Assembly: GCF_025791835.1 (NCBI RefSeq)
Contig: NZ_JAOXLP010000046.1
Location: 1 to 19,690 of the forward strand
DNA from: Roseomonas xinghualingensis
Lineage (GTDB): Bacteria > Pseudomonadota > Alphaproteobacteria > Acetobacterales > Acetobacteraceae
Direction of reading: 5' to 3'
Length of the DNA: 19,690 nt
Shown: positions 1 to 7,053 of the stretch, in pieces
How positions within the stretch are numbered: position 1 is the stretch's first letter
Layout: each line of letters opens with the position of its first letter
The notes under the pieces: generated by a model
What the model was told of the DNA's origin: nothing
What the model saw: the letters and a program-made list of their open reading frames with translations, nothing else
Databases searched by the model: none
Translations under genes and position numbers: made by a program

Positions 1-111
1 GCCGCCCGCAACCTCGACGACCTCTGGACCGTCATCGGGACCGCACTCCCCCAGTTCACACCAGCCGAGTGCGCCAACCTCTTCACAGCCGCCGGCTATG
101 AACCCGAATGA
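1..111 (+). CDS. IS630-family transposase, C-terminal fragment (runs off the window start)
   Basis: Frame 1 is open from the first base and ends at TGA 109-111, giving 36 residues. They include DDLWTVIGTALPQFTPAECA and then a NLFTAAGY-type ending. This is the usual C-terminus of IS630-type DDE transposases, in which a dLW..ig..l..f.p.ec.ny...aGY pattern follows the last catalytic glutamate. The catalytic residues lie outside the window, so I cannot say whether the gene is intact. The recognition comes from the tail motif only. Confidence 0.75.
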   Translation, partial: AARNLDDLWTVIGTALPQFTPAECANLFTAAGYEPE

Positions 112-126
112 ACGGAGTCTGCTCTA
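1..126 (+). mobile_element. Right end of an IS630-like insertion sequence, boundary tentative
   Basis: The transposase stop codon is followed after 12 bases by CTAG at 124-127. IS630 elements duplicate a TA target dinucleotide and often insert in CTAG, so the element may end at TA 125-126. The other end is not in the window, so the terminal inverted repeats cannot be compared and this boundary is an inference. Confidence 0.4.
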
Positions 127-1040
127 GGCGCACTCGACTGGCCGAGTTGAAGGCTCCTCCGGCCCCTGGTCTGCGGCGCTCGATCGTGACGCTGGCGGAT
201 GGCCCATTTGGGCTCTCCGCCAGAATGCCGGCTGCACCATCCGTCCCCCTGACGCTGCTGGACGGCCCCTGCGCATTGCTGTGGTACGTCGAGGAGAACT
301 GCCACGTCTGGCAACGCGTCGGTAAATGCGAAGATGCTTTCCCTGGTGCAGCGATGTCCGGAGCAAACCAACCCGCGAGACGGTCAAGGAGCATGCCGCA
401 AAGTTGTGCCGGCGCTTCGGCGCCCAGAACAAGCAGAATGCCTCCCCGAAATCAGACTTCATCAAATAATCTGACCGTGCAGGAAGCCCAGGGCCGGCAG
501 GGGCCGCCAACTGCGGGGCAGATCGGCACGGCGAATGGGCGAGATGCTGTAATTCGGCACTGGCTTGCTGGAACTCCGCAAGAAGCCCGCATAGGCGTGG
601 ACCTGCTGTTCCCGCCAGCGTCGGTCGGCATCGGCCGCAGCGCGGCTGCCATAGATCTCTGCGATCCTTGTCTTGCGCCCGACGGCGGCAACGACTGCCC
701 AGAGCCTGTCATCACGCACCCGGCTAAGGCTCAGCAGCCGGTCAGGCGGCATCCCTTGATCTGCTTGATCCATGCGTCGCGCCTCATTGATCTACCCACA
801 GGATATTGGTCAGTCCTCACGCGAAGCCAATCACTTTGAATTTGCGGCCGTTGTGGAAACGCGCCCCTGAGACCGGGTGGGGCACGCTCGGCACCACATG
901 GCCGGTTCCCCAGTCCCGTGATGCCTGTTTCTCGCCTTATGCTGGCCGTGGCGGGGAGGGTGCGGGCCTAGCTGTTTCCCCCCTCCCCTCCCGATCCGAG
1001 CCGGCCTCCGGACCGGCCCCCTGCACCACCCACTATGTGT
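127..1040. other. About 900 bases with no supportable gene
   Basis: Open frames exist on both strands: a plus-strand frame to 839 and minus-strand frames at 124-510 and 462-773. None gives a protein I recognise, they overlap one another, and none has a convincing ribosome-binding site. A minus-strand frame at 462-773 (start MDQADQGMPPDRLL) reads somewhat like protein but matches no family I know. Near the end of the pump gene there is an inverted repeat, GGGGAGGG 953-960 with CCCTCCCC 981-988 and a 20-base loop; it has no T-run, so it is at best a weak terminator. The stretch may be decayed mobile or chromosomal DNA next to the IS630 end. Confidence 0.5.
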
Positions 1041-4000
1041 TCACGGCCTTGCTGTTTCCAGCGCTGCCTGGGAAGCTTGCTCCCGGCGTGCCAGAGATCG
1101 GGCCACGACATAGAAGACCGGGGTGAACACCAGTCCGAAGGCAGTCACTCCCAGCATTCCCGCGAAGACCGCCGTGCCCAGGCTCTGCCGCATCTCCGCG
1201 CCCGCGCCGGTGGCAATTGCCAGCGGCAGCACGCCCAGGATGAAGGCCAGTGAGGTCATCAGGATCGGCCGCAGCCGTGTACGGGCCGCAGCCTCGGCCG
1301 CCTGCCAGCGCGTCATCCCCTCAGCCTCCGCCTGGCGGGCGAATTCCACGATCAGGATCGCGTTCTTTGCCGCCAGACCGATCAGGACCACCAGCCCCAC
1401 CTGCACCAGCACGTTGTTGTCCAGCCCACGCCAGGCCACCCCGGCCAGGGCGGCCAGCACGGACATGGGCGCAATCAGCACCACGGCCAGCGGCAGCAAC
1501 CAGCTCTCATAGAGGGCGGCCAGCAGCAGGATCACGAAAACCACAGCCAGGCCGAAGGCGATCGGAGCGGTGTTGCCCTGCGTCGTCTCCTGCAGGGCGA
1601 TCTCCGTCCATTCGAAGCCGAAGCCCGGGGGAAGCTCCTCCCGCAGCAACTGCTCCATGGCCGCGATGGCCTGGCCAGTGGAGACGCCTGGCTTTGCCGC
1701 GCCCTGCACCTCGGCGGCGGGGAAGAGATTGTAGCGCGGCACGCGATAGGCGCCGCTATCCTCCTCCAGCGTCGCCAGGGCGCCGAGCGGCACCATAGCA
1801 CCATTCTCACTCCGCGTGCGCAGCAGGGCCACGTCGCGCGGCGTCAGGCGCTGGGACTCCTCCGCCTGGGCCGTCACCCGGTAGGTCCGGCCAAGGATGT
1901 TGAAGTCATTGACGAAGGAAGAGCCGAGATAGGTCGATAGCGCCTCCGAGACCCGGGAGAGCGGGACGCCCAGCATCTCAGCCTTGGTCCGGTCCACCTC
2001 GGCCCGGAGGCTGGGTGTCTTGGTGTTGAACAGGGTGAAGGCCATGGCGATTTCGGGCCGCTGGTTGGCGGCAGCTACGATCCGGTTCGTCACCTCTTCC
2101 AACTCACGGGAACCGCGGTCGCCGCGATCCTGGATGTAGAGCTTGAAGCCGCCGCCCGTACCGATGCCGGGCACGGAGGGGGGCGGAATGACGAGGGCCA
2201 GCGCATCCCGCTGCTGCATCAACCGCGCCTGCACCGCCGCGGTGATGCCAGCGAAGGTCAGGTGCGCTGCCTCGCGCTCCTCGAAGGATTTCAGCGTCAC
2301 GAAGACCACGCCGGAATTGGGCGCGTTGGTGAAGGTGGCGCCGTCGAAGCCCGTGAAGGCCACGGCATGCGCCACGCCCGGCACCTCCAGCACATCCTGC
2401 GTCGCCTGGCGGATCACCGCATCGGTGCGCGGAAGCGACGCGCCGGGCGGAAGCTGGAAGGCGGCGATCAGGTAGCCACGGTCCAAGGGGGGGATCAGCC
2501 CGGTGGGCGTGGTCAGCACCGTGTGCCCCGTCAGGGCGAGCAACCCGCCGAAGAGGATGAGCAGCATGGCCGAGAGCCGCACCAGCCGCCGCGTGAGCGC
2601 GCCATAGCCAATGGAGAGCGCATCGAAGAGGCGATTGAAGCCGCGGAAGAACAGACCGAAGGGAGCACCGGCCCAGGCCCGCCAGCCCGTCCTGTGCCCA
2701 TGCCCATGCGGCCGCAGCAGCAAAGCCGCCAGGGCGGGAGAGAGAGTGAGGGAGACGAGGGCGGAGAGCAGCGTCGCCACGGCGATCGTCACCGCGAACT
2801 GCCGGTAGAAGGCGCCGGAAAGGCCCTCAATGAAGGCGGTGGGCACGAAGACGGCGCAGAGGACCAGGGCGATGGCGATGAGGGCGAAGCCCACCTCGTC
2901 CATGGTGCGGCGCGTGGCGGCAACCGGGTCCATCCCTTCCGCCATGTGGCGCTCCACATTCTCCACCACCACGATGGCGTCATCCACCACGATGCCGATC
3001 GCCAGGATGAGGCCGAACATGGACAGGTTGTTCAGCGAGATGCCCAGCGCCGCCATGAAGGCCAGCGTGCCGATGATGGAGACGGGAATGGCCGCCAGCG
3101 GGATGATCGAGGCCCGCCAGGATTGCAGGAACAGGATCACCACCAGAACGACGAGGATGATGGCCTCGATGAAGGTATGCATCACCGCCTCCATCGACTG
3201 CTCGATGAAGAGGGTGGTGTCATAGACGGCGTGATAGGCGAGGCCCGGCGGGAAGTCCTGCTTCAACTCCTCCAGCGTGGCCCTCAGGGCCGCGGCGGTG
3301 GCCAGGGCGTTCGAGCCGGGGCTTTGGAACACCGGCATGGCCACGGCCCTGTGAGCATCAAGATAGGAACTCAACGTGTAGTCCTGCGCGCCCAGTTCCA
3401 CCCGCGCGACGTCGCGCAGCCGAAGCGGCGCGCCACGCTCGTTGGTGGCAACGACGATGTCGGAGAACTCCTCCACGCTCCGCAGTCGCCCGAGCGCCTG
3501 GATGTTCAGCTGGAAAGCACCATTCGAGGCACCGGTCGGCGGCTGGTTCAGCCCGCCTGCGGCGACCTGCACATTCGCGCGGCGCAGGGCCTCCACCACC
3601 TGGCCCGGCGTCAGCCCGCGCGCGGCGATGCGGGCGGGATCCAGCCAGATCCGCATGGCGTAGTCGCGCGCGCCGAAGACCTGCACTTCACCCACGCCGT
3701 CCAGACGCGCGATGCGGTCCTTCACGTTCAGGAGCACGTAGTTGGAGATGTACTGCTCGTCCCGCGAGCCGTCCGGCGAGGTGAAGTGGATCACCATCAT
3801 CATGTCCGGCGACGCCTTGCGGACGATGATGCCGAGTTGCCGCACCTCTTCCGGCAATCGTGCCTCTGCCACCGCCATGCGGTTCTGGACCAGCACCTGG
3901 GCCTGGTCCACATCCACGCCCTGGCGGAAGACGACATTAACGGAGAGCCGCCCATCGCCCGTGGCCTGGGAGGTGACGTAGAGCATCCCCTCCACGCCAT

Positions 4001-4214
4001 TGATCTCCTGCTCGATCGGTGAGGCGACGGTCTCAGCGATGACGGAGGCAGATGCGCCAGGATAAGTGGCGCTGATCGTCACGGTGGGCGGCGCGATCTC
4101 CGGATACTCGCTGATCGGCAGGCGGAAGCCAGCGATGGCACCGATCAGCACGATGGCGATGGAAATGACCGATGCGAAGACGGGCCTGGATATGAAGAAC
4201 TGGGCGAAGCGCAT
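1041..4214 (-). CDS. RND multidrug efflux pump, inner-membrane permease (HAE1 family)
   Basis: This 1057-residue protein is full length for AcrB/MexB/MexF-type proton-driven drug exporters. It begins MRFAQFFISRPVFASVISI, the typical first membrane helix after the cytoplasmic N-terminus. The porter domain holds YPGASASVIAETVASPIEQEI near residues 51-71. Transmembrane helix 4 has the proton-relay aspartates in GIVVDDAIVVVENVER (D411, D412), and helix 10 has the partner lysine in GLAAKNAIL (K950). The start codon has GAGGAG seven bases upstream, and this site overlaps the stop region of the adaptor gene 11 bases away, so the two are co-transcribed and probably translationally coupled. The sequence looks closest to the MexF/Bep type, but the substrate range cannot be read from it. 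No TolC-like outer-membrane gene follows; the pump probably borrows one encoded elsewhere. Confidence 0.97.
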   Translation of the reverse strand: MRFAQFFISRPVFASVISIAIVLIGAIAGFRLPISEYPEIAPPTVTISATYPGASASVIAETVASPIEQEINGVEGMLYVTSQATGDGRLSVNVVFRQGVDVDQAQVLVQNRMAVAEARLPEEVRQLGIIVRKASPDMMMVIHFTSPDGSRDEQYISNYVLLNVKDRIARLDGVGEVQVFGARDYAMRIWLDPARIAARGLTPGQVVEALRRANVQVAAGGLNQPPTGASNGAFQLNIQALGRLRSVEEFSDIVVATNERGAPLRLRDVARVELGAQDYTLSSYLDAHRAVAMPVFQSPGSNALATAAALRATLEELKQDFPPGLAYHAVYDTTLFIEQSMEAVMHTFIEAIILVVLVVILFLQSWRASIIPLAAIPVSIIGTLAFMAALGISLNNLSMFGLILAIGIVVDDAIVVVENVERHMAEGMDPVAATRRTMDEVGFALIAIALVLCAVFVPTAFIEGLSGAFYRQFAVTIAVATLLSALVSLTLSPALAALLLRPHGHGHRTGWRAWAGAPFGLFFRGFNRLFDALSIGYGALTRRLVRLSAMLLILFGGLLALTGHTVLTTPTGLIPPLDRGYLIAAFQLPPGASLPRTDAVIRQATQDVLEVPGVAHAVAFTGFDGATFTNAPNSGVVFVTLKSFEEREAAHLTFAGITAAVQARLMQQRDALALVIPPPSVPGIGTGGGFKLYIQDRGDRGSRELEEVTNRIVAAANQRPEIAMAFTLFNTKTPSLRAEVDRTKAEMLGVPLSRVSEALSTYLGSSFVNDFNILGRTYRVTAQAEESQRLTPRDVALLRTRSENGAMVPLGALATLEEDSGAYRVPRYNLFPAAEVQGAAKPGVSTGQAIAAMEQLLREELPPGFGFEWTEIALQETTQGNTAPIAFGLAVVFVILLLAALYESWLLPLAVVLIAPMSVLAALAGVAWRGLDNNVLVQVGLVVLIGLAAKNAILIVEFARQAEAEGMTRWQAAEAAARTRLRPILMTSLAFILGVLPLAIATGAGAEMRQSLGTAVFAGMLGVTAFGLVFTPVFYVVARSLARREQASQAALETARP

Positions 4215-4225
4215 GTCTGGGCTCC

Positions 4226-5365
4226 TCAGCGCGCATCGGCGAGGCGGGCGGGGGCGATGGGCTTCACCTCCGCCGTGACCCGCGTGCCGGGGCGCGCCAG
4301 ATGCAGCCCGGCGGTGATCACCTGATCCGCGGGAGAAAGCCCGCCGCGCACCACGCGAAGGCCATCCACCACGGGGCCGAGGGTCACCGGCTTGGCCACG
4401 ACCATGCCGTCGGCGGCCACGGTCATCACCACCCTCGCGGCCTGGTCGGCGGCGATGGCGGCATCCGGCACCATCAGAACCTCGCCTTCCCCTGCGCGGA
4501 GCCGCAGGCGGGCGAAGGTGCCGGGCGTGAGAAAGAGATCGGCGTTGGAGAGGGTGGCACGGGCACGGATAGTACCGGAACGAGCATCCAGCCCCGTGTC
4601 GAGGAAGTCCAGCTGGCCCAGCCGGTTCCAGGCGGTCTCGTCGGCCAGGCGCAGCTGCACCGCCTCCGGCGTGTCGCCATTCTCGGGACGGGAGCCGCCG
4701 CGGCGGGCGAAGCGGAGGTAATCCGCCTCGCTCAGGTCGAAGCTGGCATAAATCGGATCCAGCGCAACGATGGTGGTGAGCAGGGTGGACCCAGCCTGGA
4801 CGAGGTTACCCGCATCCACCCGCCGGTCGGAGACGCGGCCGGATTGCGAGGCGCGCACCTCCGTCCAGCTCCGCTCCAACTCAGCCTGACGGAGCCTGGC
4901 GCGGACATTGGCCAATTGCGCTTCCGCATCCCGCTGGGCAGCCCGGCGAGTGTCCATCTGGGCCTGGGGCGCGAAGCGGTCCCGCACGAGAGAGGCCGTG
5001 CGGTCAATCTCCTGCCGGGCGAGTTCCAGACTCGCTTCGGCCTTCGCTACCTCGGCCCGGGCGCTTTCCACCGCGATGTCGAAAGGCTGGCGGTCGATAG
5101 TGAAGAGGAGGTCACCGGCCCGGACGATCTGCCCGTCACGGAAATGCACCCGCTCCACCAGGCCGGAGACACGGGGACGCAATTCCACCCGGGCGGAGGG
5201 CTCCAGCCTCGCGATGTGCTCTTCCCACTCCGTGATGTTCCGGCGCAGCGGCTCGGATACGGTGACGGTGGGGGCCGCCGGCTGGGCCGCCAAAGGCAGT
5301 GGGAGCAAGGGAAGAGCAAGAGCGAGCACCAGTGGGGCAAGGCCCTTGCGAAAAGGGGTCGGCAT
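4226..5365 (-). CDS. RND efflux periplasmic adaptor (membrane fusion protein)
   Basis: A 379-residue periplasmic adaptor that links the RND pump to an outer-membrane channel. It starts MPTPFRKGLAPLVLALAL, a signal peptide that ends near LAAQPA (about residue 28). The biotinyl-lipoyl-like half-motif is visible in VELRPRVSGLVERVHFRDGQ and DLLFTIDRQPF. A coiled-coil hairpin of alternating E/A/R residues follows (about 90-155), with the second lipoyl half around SGRVSDRRVDAGNLVQAGS. The beta-barrel and membrane-proximal domains make up the rest. An in-frame codon 24 residues upstream exists, but it lies inside the operator region; ATG 5365 has GGAG at good spacing and gives the signal peptide directly. 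It is the first gene of the pump operon, divergent from the TetR gene. Confidence 0.95.
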   Translation of the reverse strand: MPTPFRKGLAPLVLALALPLLPLPLAAQPAAPTVTVSEPLRRNITEWEEHIARLEPSARVELRPRVSGLVERVHFRDGQIVRAGDLLFTIDRQPFDIAVESARAEVAKAEASLELARQEIDRTASLVRDRFAPQAQMDTRRAAQRDAEAQLANVRARLRQAELERSWTEVRASQSGRVSDRRVDAGNLVQAGSTLLTTIVALDPIYASFDLSEADYLRFARRGGSRPENGDTPEAVQLRLADETAWNRLGQLDFLDTGLDARSGTIRARATLSNADLFLTPGTFARLRLRAGEGEVLMVPDAAIAADQAARVVMTVAADGMVVAKPVTLGPVVDGLRVVRGGLSPADQVITAGLHLARPGTRVTAEVKPIAPARLADAR

Positions 5366-5387
5366 GGCCAATCTCCGGGGGCCGGAT

Positions 5388-5430
5388 GTTACCGACCGGT
5401 TCGTACTATTGATACGAACCGGTCGGTAAC
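5388..5430. promoter_or_regulatory. Probable TetR operator: perfect 18-bp inverted repeat between the divergent pump and regulator genes
   Basis: GTTACCGACCGGTTCGTA at 5388-5405 is exactly repeated in inverse at 5413-5430, with a 7-base spacer (ctattga). Each arm contains a 16-base quasi-palindrome (5390-5405 and 5413-5428; 12 of 16 positions symmetric) centred on the CCGG core, which is the size of one TetR dimer site. The two centres are 23 bases apart, so two dimers could bind. The position between the regulator and the pump operon is typical of TetR autoregulation and target repression; binding itself is inferred. Confidence 0.85.
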
Positions 5431-5437
5431 ATTGCAA
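5409..5437 (-). promoter_or_regulatory. Candidate sigma-70 promoter of the efflux operon
   Basis: Reading the minus strand, TTGCAA (5437-5432) is followed after 17 bases by TATCAA (5414-5409); each matches the consensus at four of six positions. The spacer and the -10 box overlap the right operator arm, so a bound TetR would block polymerase. The predicted leader to the adaptor ATG at 5365 is about 35 bases. This rests on sequence pattern alone. Confidence 0.4.
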
Positions 5438-5483
5438 GCCCTATCGGACCACGCCTTACATCCGGCAGAATAGAGAGGTGACA

Positions 5484-6092
5484 GTGAGCGAAGCACCCGC
5501 GACCCCGCAGCGCCGATCAGCGGCGCAGCGCCTGAGGGAGGTGGCACGGGACCTGTTCTACCGCCAGGGCATCCGCGCCACGGGAGTCGAGCAGCTGTGC
5601 CGCCTCGCTGGCACGACGAAGATCAGCCTCTACCGGGCCTTCCCCTCGAAGGACGAGCTGGTGGCCTGCATCCTGCGCGACGATTGCGAGCAGGAATCGG
5701 CTTGGTACCAGAAGGCACTCGGCCCGGATCTTTCGCCACGCGAACGCCCTTCCGCCTTTCTGGCGGCAGCGGCGGCCGAACTGCGCCAGCCCGGCTTCCG
5801 TGGCTGCTCGCTCGGCTTGGCCATCGCCGAGTTCCCAGATCCGCAGCACCCCGCCCGCAAGGTTGCCGACACCTACAAGCGGAGGATGCGCGACACGCTA
5901 CGCCGGATCTGTGCCGAGGCAGGGGCCTCCGACCCGGAGATGGTGGGCGATGCCCTTATGATGCTGGTGGAAGGGGCGTTTTCATCCGCCGCTTACCTCG
6001 GAGCCAGCGAGGCCGCAGCCTCCCTCGAACGGGCAGGGCAAAAACTGCTGGCATCTGCCCTGCCGCCCGTAGAGGGAGGCAGCAACCAGTAG
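5484..6092 (+). CDS. TetR/AcrR-family transcriptional repressor of the efflux operon
   Basis: A 202-residue one-domain-plus-ligand-domain repressor. The N-terminal helix-turn-helix covers about residues 14-58: AQRLREVARDLFYRQGIRAT, then VEQLCRLAGTTKISLYRAFPSKDELV, the classic TetR pattern with SLYRAF in the recognition helix and the K-DELV that follows it. The C-terminal part (about 75-200) is helical, as expected for an inducer-binding and dimerisation domain. GTG 5484 is chosen because GAGAGG lies five bases before it; an in-frame GTG at 5478 is also possible and would add two residues. It is divergent from the pump operon and faces a large inverted repeat, so it very probably represses both the pump and itself. 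The inducer is unknown. Confidence 0.95.
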   Translation: MSEAPATPQRRSAAQRLREVARDLFYRQGIRATGVEQLCRLAGTTKISLYRAFPSKDELVACILRDDCEQESAWYQKALGPDLSPRERPSAFLAAAAAELRQPGFRGCSLGLAIAEFPDPQHPARKVADTYKRRMRDTLRRICAEAGASDPEMVGDALMMLVEGAFSSAAYLGASEAAASLERAGQKLLASALPPVEGGSNQ

Positions 6093-6106
6093 GTTGCCCC
6101 CCCTCG

Positions 6107-6821
6107 TCAGTTTCGCGCAAGTGCACAACCCCCATCTGCAAGGAGCCGGAAGGCCTGCTCCCCAGGAGTGGTCCGAAGGAGCTTGTAGTAGTCCCAGGGG
6201 CCACGCGATTCAGCTGGGCTCTTCACCTCCAACAGGAGGGCCGGGTGCAGCTTCCGGCCATCCGCGCGGATCTGGTCGGGGCCGAAGCAGTCGTCATCCA
6301 TGGGCATGGCTTTCATGCGCGACCAGCTCGGTGCCCGAGTCCTTGGCCGCTTGTGTGTCCACCGCCTGCACAGCCTTGAGGTAATGCAGCACGGATGCGT
6401 GGCATCCCGCACGCACCATGGTGGGTACCGCGACCCCGAAGTTTCGCCGCAAGCGGTCGCTGAAGGCCCGGGTTCGCTCGTTCAGATCCCAGTAGAAGGT
6501 TTCGGAGCAGACAAGCCCCTGGGCGGCGTGCAGCCCCAGGGAGTGAACATCGGTGATGAACATCACCATCGCCGCCAGCTTCTGCCCGCGCCGGGTGAGC
6601 CCGAACTCCGCTGCCGGCTTCACCGCATTGATCAGATCGCTTCCGGCAGCGCCGAGGCCGACCACCTTCGCCCGACTTGCCTGGGCCCGCACCAGGTAGG
6701 AGGAGAAATCGGTGGTACCCGGAAAGGGAAAGCGCGTGCTTCCCAGCACCTGGCCGCCCGCAGCCTGCACGAAACGCGCGGTTTCTCCCTCGATCGAGTG
6801 ACCGAAGGCGTAGTCGGCCGT
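6107..6821 (-). pseudogene. Truncated and frameshifted ABC transporter substrate-binding protein (branched-chain amino acid type)
   Basis: Two minus-strand frames together read as the C-terminal half of a periplasmic Leu/Ile/Val-type binding protein. The first frame runs from about 6821 (TADYAFGHSIEGETARFVQA) through TTDFSSYLVRAQ and FITDVHSLG to SGTELVA near 6320. The second continues RMKAMPMDDDCFGPDQIR, EVKSPAESRGPWDYYKLL and ends at TGA 6109-6107. The switch falls in a GCGC run at about 6316-6322 and is explained by loss of one CG dinucleotide (GTCGCGCGC to GTCGCGC). The N-terminal half, including the signal peptide, is missing and replaced by unrelated sequence at about 6821. It cannot make a working binding protein. 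Confidence 0.85.
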
Positions 6822-6823
6822 AT

Positions 6824-6943
6824 CACATCGTCAGGCGAGAGATCCGGCGGGGGCAGTGCCCCCTCGGGCGGCGCGAGAAGCGTCTCGAAGCGATCAGGCC
6901 CCTCCCCTCCCGCGACGAAGACGTGGCGCAGTGCTGGCATGCA
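6824..6943 (-). pseudogene. Possible sliver of an AMP-dependent acyl-CoA ligase
   Basis: Upstream of the binding-protein remnant, one minus-strand frame reads PALRHVFVAGGEGPDRFETL and later PPDLSPDDV. This resembles the region just before the AMP-binding P-loop of acyl-CoA synthetases (LRHVFV.GG, then a DDV preceding the expected TSGTTG). The similarity stops abruptly at the junction with the binding-protein sequence at about 6822, and no P-loop follows. About 40 residues is too little for certainty; a chance reading is possible. Confidence 0.4.
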
Positions 6944-7053
6944 CATCCCGGCATGTCTCCGAGACACCCATGGCTGCTGTCGCATCCTGACCAATCGCTT
7001 GAACTCGCATCGATATGGGCCAGCTAAGGAGCGCCAGCCAGAAGAGAACTCGC

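Noticed and set aside
953..988. GGGGAGGG/CCCTCCCC inverted repeat downstream of the pump gene as a rho-independent terminator
   Set aside because: The loop is 20 bases and no T-run follows on either strand, so it does not meet the usual pattern.
2262..4022. A 586-codon plus-strand open frame opposite the RND pump
   Set aside because: It is rich in His, Arg, Gly and Glu with no family pattern and lies wholly antisense to a clear pump gene; such long antisense frames are normal in GC-rich DNA.
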